A stretch of 64,000 nt of DNA from Eikenella longinqua. Lineage in GTDB: Bacteria > Pseudomonadota > Gammaproteobacteria > Burkholderiales > Neisseriaceae. Each line of letters starts with the position of its first letter. Positions within the stretch are counted from its first letter, which is position 1. A model generated the notes under the pieces. That model was not told the DNA's origin, made no database searches, and worked only from the letters and a program-made list of their open reading frames with translations. The position numbers and the translations under genes are program-made. This document shows positions 24,788 to 32,098 of the stretch, piece by piece. Where the stretch lies: contig NZ_LXSL01000020.1 in assembly GCF_001648355.1 (NCBI RefSeq), forward strand, positions 1 through 64,000, written 5' to 3'.

Positions 24788-25225
24788 TTATTTTTTCAGC
24801 GAATCGCGGATTTCGCGCAGCAGCAGGATTTCTTCGGAAGGTTCGGCCGGGGCTTCTTCGGCGGCGGGGGCTTCTTTTTGCAGTTTGCTGATGCCTTTGA
24901 TCACGGCGAAGATGGCGGTGGCGATAATCAGGAAGCTGATTACGGTGTTGATAAAGAGGCCGATGTTGAGCGTTACCGCGCCGGCAGCTTGGGCGGCGGC
25001 GAGGGTGGCGTAGCCTTCGGCGGGGGCGTTGGCGCCGTCTTTCAGGGTGATGAACAGGTTGGAGAAATCCACGCCGCCCAAAATCAGGCCGATGGGCGGC
25101 ATGATTACGTCGTCCACCAATGATTTAACGATGCCGGAAAAGGCGGTGCCCACCACCATGCCGACGGCAAGGTCGATCACGTTGCCGCGCATGATGAAGG
25201 CTTTGAATTCGTCGCGAAGTGCCAT
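24788..25225 (-). CDS. mscL: large-conductance mechanosensitive channel
   Basis: The 145-residue inner-membrane protein forms a pentameric channel opened by membrane tension during osmotic downshock. MALRDEFKAFIMRGNVIDLAVGMVVGTAF is the conserved amphipathic N-terminus and first membrane helix (pore glycines). The second helix is GLFINTVISFLIIATAIFAVIKGI. The C-terminal bundle LLREIRDSLKK is preceded by an Ala/Pro/Glu-rich linker. ATG preceded by AAGGAAAC. Single-gene unit. Confidence 0.96.
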   Translation of the reverse strand: MALRDEFKAFIMRGNVIDLAVGMVVGTAFSGIVKSLVDDVIMPPIGLILGGVDFSNLFITLKDGANAPAEGYATLAAAQAAGAVTLNIGLFINTVISFLIIATAIFAVIKGISKLQKEAPAAEEAPAEPSEEILLLREIRDSLKK

Positions 25226-25433
25226 GTGTGTTTCCTTTAAGTGTGGTGAAAAATCGGCGGCATGATAATGGTTTTGTGTGCCGCCGTCTGTATGTTGCGG
25301 ATAAGTTTTGTTAAGTGTTGGTGGGGCGGGGCGGGAATGGGCAGATTATTCGATTTCGCTGCTGTTGTTTGGCAGGATATGGCGGCTATTTGCGGCTACC
25401 TGAAAACGAAAACGCCAATGCGGGCTGAACGGA

Positions 25434-26315
25434 TCAGCCCGGCTGCATCAGGGCGCGGATTTCTGCCAAGGAAATGGCGGGGGTGGCGCCGTGGCGGGTA
25501 ACGTTGAGGGCGCCGATGGCGCAGGCGAAGGCGAGGGTGTCGGCGGGGGCAGCGCCGGAGAGCAGCTGGTGCAGGAAGCCGGCGAGGAAGCTGTCGCCCG
25601 CGCCCACGGTGTCGGCCACGTTTACGTGGAAGCCGTGGTGGGCGAGGATTTCGCCATGGCGGAAGTAGAGCGCGCCGTGTTGGCCGAGGGTAACGCAGAG
25701 GTGGTCGGTGCGGGTGTGGCGGGCGAGGTAGTGCAGGTTTTGCTCGAGGCTGCGGTAGGGTGAGCCGAAGGCGGCGGCGAGCTCGTAGAGCTCTTCGTCG
25801 TTGAGCTTGATGAGGTGGGCCTGCTGCATCAGGCTGAGCACGCGCTGGGCGTCGTAGTGCGGCTTGCGCAGGTTCACATCGAGCACACGGAAGCGGGCGG
25901 CGGGCAGGAGCTGCTCGAGCGCGGCGCGGGATACGGGGTCGCGGCCGGAGAGGCTGCCGTAGATGAAGGCGTCGGATTCGGCCACGCGCGCGAGGGCGGC
26001 TTCGGTGACGCGGATTTTGTCCCAGGCGCAGGGATAGACGATTTCGTAGCCGGCGCTGCCGTCGGCTTTGAGCAGCACTTTCACCAGGCTGGTGGCGTGT
26101 TCTTCGTCGATCTGCACGAGATCGGCGGCCACGTTGCGTTCGGCAATCTGGCGCAGCAGTTCTTCGCCGTCGGCATCGCGGCCGCAGCGGCTGATGATGC
26201 TGCATTCGGCGCCGAGGGAGGCGAGCCGCACCAGGATGTTGAGCGGGGCGCCGCCGAGGGCTTTGCCGCCGGGAAAGTCGTCCCATAATACTTCGCCGAA
26301 GCTGCTGATTTTCAT
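25434..26315 (-). CDS. PfkB-family carbohydrate kinase, probably fructokinase
   Basis: A 293-residue ribokinase-fold sugar kinase. Start KISSFGEVLWDDFP, substrate loop GGAPLNILVRLASLG, then DVNLRKPHYD, LIKLNDEELYEL, and the signature VADTVGAGDSFLAGFL with the catalytic Asp. The FGEVLWDxFP...GGAP.N pattern is common in fructokinases, but ribose or other hexose specificity is possible. No sugar transport gene is next to it. ATG preceded by AGAGAGTC; a Correia-type element lies upstream and may supply promoter or terminator signals. Confidence 0.85.
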   Translation of the reverse strand: MKISSFGEVLWDDFPGGKALGGAPLNILVRLASLGAECSIISRCGRDADGEELLRQIAERNVAADLVQIDEEHATSLVKVLLKADGSAGYEIVYPCAWDKIRVTEAALARVAESDAFIYGSLSGRDPVSRAALEQLLPAARFRVLDVNLRKPHYDAQRVLSLMQQAHLIKLNDEELYELAAAFGSPYRSLEQNLHYLARHTRTDHLCVTLGQHGALYFRHGEILAHHGFHVNVADTVGAGDSFLAGFLHQLLSGAAPADTLAFACAIGALNVTRHGATPAISLAEIRALMQPG

Positions 26316-26348
26316 GATGACTCTCTAAGGTTGGGGGTTGGGGGAGGA

Positions 26349-26453
26349 TGTAGTGGATTAACAAAAATCAGGACAAGGCGACGAAGCCGCAGACAGTACA
26401 AGTAGTACGGCAAGGCGAGGCAACGCCGTACTGGTTTTTGTTAATCCACTATA
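26349..26453 (-). repeat. Correia-type repeat enclosed element (short form)
   Basis: On the minus strand it reads TATAGTGGATTAACAAAAAC, then CAGTACGGCGTTGCCTCGCC, TTGCCGTACTACTTGTACTG, TCTGCGGCTTCGTCGCCTTG, and ends TTTTTGTTAATCCACTA. This is the well known neisserial Correia element in its shorter, internally deleted form of about 105 bp, with TATAGTG-type terminal repeats and TA at the insertion site. Such elements can carry promoters, RNase III sites and IHF sites. The right end abuts a partial DUS (TACCTGAAAAA), with a second inverted DUS at 26,477. Confidence 0.9.
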
Positions 26454-26544
26454 CCTGAAAAATGGTGGGGATGTTTTCAGGTAGCCTCAAGCATTTTACT
26501 GCTTTGTCTGTTTAACGGCCGATGGGGAAGAAGAGGAAGGGCTG

Positions 26545-27141
26545 TCAATTCTGCCCGATGCCGAGGCGGCGGAAGGCTTCGGCGCAGGAGATGCGGGTGC
26601 TGTCGGCCAGCAAATCGGGGCGGACGGATGCGAATTCGCAGTGGCCGCTGTTGCTGAGGATGAAGCTGTAGCGCTCTTGGATTTGGTTGTGTTGGTAGTG
26701 CTCGGCATCCCAAATTTGGTAGCGTTGGTTTTGCGGGATGTAGCGGTAGTTCAGGCGCGGGCCGTGCATTTCACCCCGGCGGTTTTGCAGGCTGATGGAG
26801 GCGCGTTCGCCTTGGGTGAGGGAGAAGCAGGTTTGGGCGCCGTTGGCATCGGGCGGGGTGCAGCCGCTGGGGTTGTTGCGCCGATATTGTTCTTCCAGGG
26901 CTCTGCGTTCGGCGGGGCTTAATATGCTGCGCGGGTCTGGCGGGCGGCGTGGTTCGGCCGGCTGTTGCGCGGCGGGTATGCAGTTTTGGTTGCCGTAAAT
27001 TTGCAGGCAGTGCCCTATCCGCTCTTGAAGCTGCCGGTCGGCTTCGCGGCGCATGCGCTCGTTGGCCGGGTCGGCTTGGGCGGTGTGGCTGGCGAATAGG
27101 GCGGCCAGCGCTAGGAGCGGGAATAGGCGGGATGGTTTCAT
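26545..27141 (-). CDS. secreted protein of unknown function
   Basis: A 198-residue protein with a clear signal peptide (MKPSRLFPLLALAALFASHTAQA, cleavage near residue 23). The mature part is rich in Arg, Asn and Gln with four or more cysteines (GHCLQIYGNQNC, NPSGCTP, QTCFSL, SGHCEFA, ISCAEAF), probably disulfide-bonded in the periplasm. No family is recognised. It follows the next unknown gene with 12 bases between them, so the two form an operon. Confidence 0.75.
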   Translation of the reverse strand: MKPSRLFPLLALAALFASHTAQADPANERMRREADRQLQERIGHCLQIYGNQNCIPAAQQPAEPRRPPDPRSILSPAERRALEEQYRRNNPSGCTPPDANGAQTCFSLTQGERASISLQNRRGEMHGPRLNYRYIPQNQRYQIWDAEHYQHNQIQERYSFILSNSGHCEFASVRPDLLADSTRISCAEAFRRLGIGQN

Positions 27142-27153
27142 GGGTTGGTTTCT

Positions 27154-28041
27154 TTATTTGTTTGCCAAGGGGTAGGTTTGGGGCTCGACATACTTTTCTT
27201 GTGCGGCATTATAGTGGATGAGGAAGGCTTGGTTGCGGTAGCGTTTGAAGCCGTCGAAGCCGGATACAGTGAGCTGCAGCGGGTAGATGCCTGCAGTGGG
27301 GCGGGCGTGGGGCATGATGCGGAAGGAGGCGGATAGTTCATACCATTCGGCACGGCATTTTTGGCGCTCAGCGGGAGTATTGGGTCGATAGGTGTCGCGG
27401 TTGGTATGACAGTTGTCTAGATAGTAGCCGTTACTTGTTTCGGTTGTGATGCGGCTTTCGCTAATTTTGCCTGCGCCGTTGTGGATAAAGATAAGAATTT
27501 CCGAGCTGGCATAACCGTGGTTTAGGTAGGACATAGGCGTCATAAAACCCCAACGCTCTCTGCCGAATTGGCGGAATGACCAATATTTGGCTTCGGGCGT
27601 GAGGCCATAAGTCCCGATTTCGATGTAGTGTTTAGCTGCCAACAGTTGCCAGCCACCGTTCTCTTGTTTCAGCACAAATATGCCAGCCAAGCCGGATTGC
27701 CTCCGGCCACCGCTGCTTTCACCTTTATCAAAGTCAAACATATCGCCGGTGTATAGCAGATACATCAGCCTGCCCTGTGCTGTTTGGCGGATTTCACGTT
27801 TGGTTTGGCGCATGCAGAATTCGCCGCCTTCGTTGGAGTTGTATTCTAATTCTGCGTCTGAGGGGCTGGCTCGGAAGCAGCGGTGTTGCTGCGAATAGTT
27901 CCGGTAGTAGAGTTGAACGATTTGCTCGGGGGTTTGCGCTCTGGGCATGGCTTTTTGCAGCCGGTGGGGCTGGGCGAGTGCGGTGTGCGCGTGGCTGGCG
28001 GCGGTGCTGAGGAGCAGGGCGAGGAGGAGCGGGGTTTTCAT
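27154..28041 (-). CDS. secreted protein of unknown function
   Basis: A 295-residue protein if started at the ATG 28041, where a signal peptide begins (MKTPLLLALLLSTAASHAHTALA). Upstream codons in frame run into DUS and repeat sequence and are unlikely to be coding. The mature region has PEQIVQLYYRNYSQQHRCF, EFCMRQTKREIRQTAQGRLMYLLYTGDMFDFD, an internal GLAGIFVLKQENGGWQLLAAKHY stretch resembling NTF2/DUF3828-like periplasmic proteins, and a C-terminal beta-rich half. Function unknown. It is the first gene of a two-gene unit with the secreted protein that follows it. Confidence 0.72.
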   Translation of the reverse strand: MKTPLLLALLLSTAASHAHTALAQPHRLQKAMPRAQTPEQIVQLYYRNYSQQHRCFRASPSDAELEYNSNEGGEFCMRQTKREIRQTAQGRLMYLLYTGDMFDFDKGESSGGRRQSGLAGIFVLKQENGGWQLLAAKHYIEIGTYGLTPEAKYWSFRQFGRERWGFMTPMSYLNHGYASSEILIFIHNGAGKISESRITTETSNGYYLDNCHTNRDTYRPNTPAERQKCRAEWYELSASFRIMPHARPTAGIYPLQLTVSGFDGFKRYRNQAFLIHYNAAQEKYVEPQTYPLANK

Positions 28042-28080
28042 GATGGCAAAGAATACATTGTTTAACTGCGTTGAGGCTCG

Positions 28081-28147
28081 CGCTTTCAGGTAGCCTGGCG
28101 AAGAATAGGCTACCTGAAAATCGTTGAGCACTTTTTTCAGGTAGCCT
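28081..28147. repeat. three DUS between ychF and the secreted-protein operon
   Basis: An inverted DUS at 28084, a forward DUS at 28108 and an inverted DUS at 28135. The last two form a stem that probably terminates ychF; the first follows a repeat module (TTAACTGCGTTGAGGCTCGC). Confidence 0.7.
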
Positions 28148-28156
28148 TCGTGCGCT

Positions 28157-29248
<1,092 letters not shown>

Positions 29249-29296
29249 GGGTGTTCCTTAGTATGCCGTTGAATCAAATCGGCGGATTTTATCATA

Positions 29297-29522
29297 GAAG
29301 GCTACCTGAAAGCGTGAGCTTCAACGCAGTTAAAACTTCTGCATCGGGCTTGGCGATATTTTCAGGTAGCCTTTTGGGCGCGGGAGGCTACCTGAAAATG
29401 CCGGCTCGGTGTTTTTGGCTACGCAGAACCTGTAGCGCTCGTTTTCACTTCGTTGAAGTTGCGCTTTAGCTGCGCAGAAACTCAGCTTGGGCTGCGCCCA
29501 AACATCGCTTTCAGGTAGCCTT
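29297..29522. repeat. DUS and composite repeat cluster between ychF and ispB
   Basis: The 387-base gap contains forward DUS at about 29,300 and 29,386 and inverted DUS at 29,361 and 29,513. They enclose modules GCGTGAGCTTCAACGCAG, TTAAAAC, CGTTTTCACTTCGTTGAAG and TTTAGCTGCGCAGAAACTC. No gene was seen; the ispB promoter is at its right. Confidence 0.75.
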
Positions 29523-29558
29523 CGGCAGGGCGGGAAATAGGCAGCTTGGGCGCAAGGC

Positions 29559-29567
29559 TGTTATAAT
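29559..29567 (+). promoter_or_regulatory. extended -10 promoter element of ispB
   Basis: TGT followed by TATAAT (29562-29567), 68 bases upstream of the chosen ispB start. No clear -35 hexamer. Confidence 0.55.
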
Positions 29568-29635
29568 GCTGCCCCTGTTTGGCCGGCGCGTTGGCCCGGC
29601 CGCCATACCGAATAACTACAGAGCCGCACACCATT

Positions 29636-30610
29636 ATGCTTGAGCACCTGCCTTATTTCCAGCAACACCTGCCCCGCGATTTGGGCCGCGTTAATGCGGT
29701 GATCGAGCGCGCGGTGCAGTCGGAAGTGGCGCTGATTTCGCAAATCGGGCGCTACATCATCAGCGCCGGCGGCAAGCGTTTGCGCCCCATCCTCACCATC
29801 CTCTCCGGCAAGGTGCTGGGCTACGAGCAAGACCCGCTCTACGCGCTGGCGGCAATGGTGGAATTCATCCACACCTCCACCCTGCTGCACGACGACGTGG
29901 TGGACGAAAGCGAAATGCGGCGCGGCCGCCAAACGGCCAACAATATGTTTGGCAACGCCGCCGCCGTGCTGGTGGGCGACTTTCTCTACACCCGTGCGTT
30001 TCAGCTGATGGTGTCTTCCGGCAGCTTGAAGATTTTAGACGTGATGGCCGATGCCACCAACATCATCGCCGAAGGCGAAGTGCTCCAGCTGATGAACATC
30101 GGCAACACCCAAATCACCGAAGCCGAATATGTGCAGGTAATCCAATACAAAACCGCCAAGCTGTTTGAAGCCGCCGCGCAGGTGGGCGCGATTCTGGCCG
30201 GCGCCACGCCCGAGCAGGAGGCCGCGCTGAAAGACTACGGCCGCCACATCGGCACCGCCTTCCAAATTATCGACGACGTGCTGGATTACGCCGGCAACGT
30301 GGCCGAAACCGGCAAAAACGTGGGCGACGACCTGGCCGAAGGCAAGCCCACCCTGCCGCTGATCTACCTCATGCAAAACGCCGCGCCGCCCGTGGCCGAT
30401 GCCGTGCGCCACGCGCTGGAGCACGCCGACCGCAGCTATTTCGAGCAAATCCACGGCTGTGTGGCGCAATCCGATGCGCTGGCCTATTGCGTGAACGAGG
30501 CGCGCAAAGCGGTGGACGAAGCCGTGGCCTGCCTGGGAGCGCTGCCGGATAACGACGTGGCCCGAGCCATGCGCCAGCTTGCCGAAGAATCGCTGGCGCG
30601 TGTATCATAG
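29636..30610 (+). CDS. ispB: octaprenyl diphosphate synthase
   Basis: The 324-residue trans-polyprenyl synthase makes the C40-type side chain of quinones. The two aspartate-rich motifs are LLHDDVVDE (FARM, about 83-91) and FQIIDDVLDY (SARM, about 213-222). GGKRLRPIL near residue 45 binds IPP. The start ATG 29636 (MLEHLPYFQQHLP) was chosen because family proteins begin close to this point; an in-frame ATG 19 codons upstream lies within the leader. Side-chain length cannot be fixed from sequence alone. With menA at 44,995 it belongs to quinone synthesis. Confidence 0.93.
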   Translation: MLEHLPYFQQHLPRDLGRVNAVIERAVQSEVALISQIGRYIISAGGKRLRPILTILSGKVLGYEQDPLYALAAMVEFIHTSTLLHDDVVDESEMRRGRQTANNMFGNAAAVLVGDFLYTRAFQLMVSSGSLKILDVMADATNIIAEGEVLQLMNIGNTQITEAEYVQVIQYKTAKLFEAAAQVGAILAGATPEQEAALKDYGRHIGTAFQIIDDVLDYAGNVAETGKNVGDDLAEGKPTLPLIYLMQNAAPPVADAVRHALEHADRSYFEQIHGCVAQSDALAYCVNEARKAVDEAVACLGALPDNDVARAMRQLAEESLARVS

Positions 30611-30635
30611 CGGCCTTTTTATTGGGAATAGATAA

Positions 30636-31079
30636 TTGCATCTGAACCTTATCCCGCTGTTTTTGGTGATGCTGATTTTGCTGGGCGTGCTCAGCAATAA
30701 CCAATCCATCACCATCGCCGCCACCGTGCTGCTCCTGATGCAGCAAACCTTGCTGGCGCGCTATATCCCGCTGGCCGAACAATACGGCGTGCAGGCGGGC
30801 ATCATCCTGCTGACCATCGGCGTGCTCAGCCCGCTGGTGTCGGGCAAAATCCAAATTCCCGGCCTGGCCGGGTTTATGAACTGGAAAATGTTTGCGGCGG
30901 TGTCGGTGGGCGTGCTGGTGGCGTGGTTGGCCGGGCGCGGCGTGCCGCTGATGAGCGAACAGCCGGTGTTGGTAACCGGCCTCCTGCTGGGCACGATTAT
31001 CGGCGTGGCCTTTTTGGGCGGCATCCCGGTGGGGCCGCTGATTGCGGCGGGGATTTTGTCGTTTCTGGCCGGGAAGTGA
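30636..31079 (+). CDS. DUF441 (YeaL-like) membrane protein, TTG start
   Basis: A 147-residue protein with four hydrophobic segments and the DUF441 signatures SNNQSITIAATVLLLMQQT, IILLTIGVLSPLVSGKI, LAGRGVPLMSEQPVLVTGLL and GGIPVGPLIAAGILSF. The conserved N-terminus begins at the TTG codon 30636 (HLNLIPLFLVMLILLGV), preceded by GGGAATAGATAA, so I accept a TTG start; the next ATG would remove part of the first helix. Function is unknown for the family. It follows ispB by 25 bases. Confidence 0.85.
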   Translation: MHLNLIPLFLVMLILLGVLSNNQSITIAATVLLLMQQTLLARYIPLAEQYGVQAGIILLTIGVLSPLVSGKIQIPGLAGFMNWKMFAAVSVGVLVAWLAGRGVPLMSEQPVLVTGLLLGTIIGVAFLGGIPVGPLIAAGILSFLAGK

Positions 31080-31111
31080 TGGATAGCAGCATAAATTTTG
31101 AGTTTTGATTT

Positions 31112-31186
31112 CTCGCCGTAGTTCAACGGATAGAACGTATGCCTCCTAAGCGTAAAATACAGGTTCGATTCCTGTCGGCGGGGCCA
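31112..31186 (+). tRNA. tRNA-Arg (anticodon CCT)
   Basis: The 75-base cloverleaf has a 7-bp acceptor stem (CTCGCCG with CGGCGGG, one G-U pair), D-arm GTTCAACGGATAGAAC, anticodon loop CTCCTAA with CCT, T-arm ACAGGTTCGATTCCTGT and encoded CCA. It reads AGG codons. Confidence 0.95.
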
Positions 31187-31191
31187 TGATG

Positions 31192-31226
31192 AAAAGGCTA
31201 CCTGAAATTTTCAGGTAGCCTTTTTT
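31192..31226. terminator. loop-less inverted DUS terminator after tRNA-Arg
   Basis: AAAAGGCTACCTGAAA is followed directly by its perfect 16-base complement and a T run (TTTTTTC). In RNA the central bases would form the loop. Confidence 0.85.
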
Positions 31227-31270
31227 CATTTGCTTGACTTCATCCTAATATGGGACTAGATTCTTATCCC

Positions 31271-31573
31271 ATGAAGATTATCGCCGTTTCCACTTTGCGC
31301 GAATTTTGGGCAATCCATCCGGATGCCGAGCAGCCGCTCAAGGCATGGTATGCCGAGGTGAAGCATGCCGATTGGCGCAATATGCACGACATCAAGCAAA
31401 TGTTTGCCACGGCCAGCATTCTGAAAAACAACCGCGTGGTGTTCAACATCAAAGGCAACCGCTATCGGCTGGTGGCCGCGATATGGTTCGGGGCGGGCTA
31501 TGTATACATCAAATTTGTCGGCACGCACGGCGAATACGACAAAATCAGTGCCGATACTGTAGAAAGGAGTTGA
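31271..31573 (+). CDS. higB: HigB-like toxin (mRNA interferase, RelE superfamily)
   Basis: A 100-residue protein beginning MKIIAVSTLREFWAIHPDAEQPLKAWYAEVKHADW, with NMHDIKQMFATASILKNNRVVFNIKGNRYRLVAAIWF and FVGTHGEYDKI. These are the signatures of the HigB/YafO-like toxins that cut mRNA on ribosomes (NRxVFNIkGNkYRL... H.eYDkI). Start ATG 31271 is chosen from the conserved N-terminus. The antitoxin gene starts 3 bases after the stop. It has the toxin-first order typical of higBA. Confidence 0.9.
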   Translation: MKIIAVSTLREFWAIHPDAEQPLKAWYAEVKHADWRNMHDIKQMFATASILKNNRVVFNIKGNRYRLVAAIWFGAGYVYIKFVGTHGEYDKISADTVERS

Positions 31574-31576
31574 ACC

Positions 31577-31948
31577 ATGTTGCCGGCGTTGAAACCTATC
31601 CGCAGCGAGGAAGCCTACCGTGCCGCTTTGGCGCGCTTGGAGGCGTTTTTTGACGCTAATCCCGATGCCGCTGCTCAAGAAGAGGCGGATTATTTTGAAG
31701 TGTTGGCTTCCTTGGTGGAGGCTTATGAGGCGCGGCAATATCCGGTGGAGCCGCCCACGCCGATTGAAGCCATCAAGTTCCGTATGGAGCAAATGGGGTT
31801 GGAAGTGAAGGATATGGACGGCATCATCGGTAAACCGAACCGCGTATACGAGGTGCTGAACGGCACCCGCCCGCTCAGTTTGGCCATGATCCGCCGCCTG
31901 CACGACAAGCTCGGTATTTCCGCCGATACGCTGATTCGGGCTACCTGA
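31577..31948 (+). CDS. higA: HigA-like antitoxin with helix-turn-helix
   Basis: A 123-residue protein. The N-terminal half (LKPIRSEEAYRAALARLEAFFD, EEADYFEVLASLVEAYE) binds the toxin in family members. The C-terminal half (MEQMGLEVKDMDGIIGKPNRVYEVLNGTRPLSLAMIRRLHDKLGIS) is an Xre-type DNA-binding domain expected to repress the pair. GAAAGGAGTTGAACC precedes the ATG. The last codons and the TGA stop come from a DUS (CGG GCT ACC TGA). Confidence 0.9.
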   Translation: MLPALKPIRSEEAYRAALARLEAFFDANPDAAAQEEADYFEVLASLVEAYEARQYPVEPPTPIEAIKFRMEQMGLEVKDMDGIIGKPNRVYEVLNGTRPLSLAMIRRLHDKLGISADTLIRAT

Positions 31949-32005
31949 AAACCGTATTGCAGAAAATTCGGATTCAGAAGGGACGGCAGCGTAGTATTAC
32001 TAAGT

Positions 32006-32071
32006 AAAGGCTACCTGAAAAATTTAGCTTCGCAGAAACTTCGCTGCGCTGCGTTTTCAGGTAGCCTTTTT
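32006..32071. repeat. inverted DUS pair with repeat module, 3' of ppc
   Basis: AAAGGCTACCTGAAAA and its complement enclose TTTAGCTTCGCAGAAACTTC and GCTGCGCTGCG. It can terminate both the higA transcript and ppc, which converge here. Confidence 0.75.
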
Positions 32072-32098
32072 TTGCCTGCCGTTTGCGGGAAACGGGCA

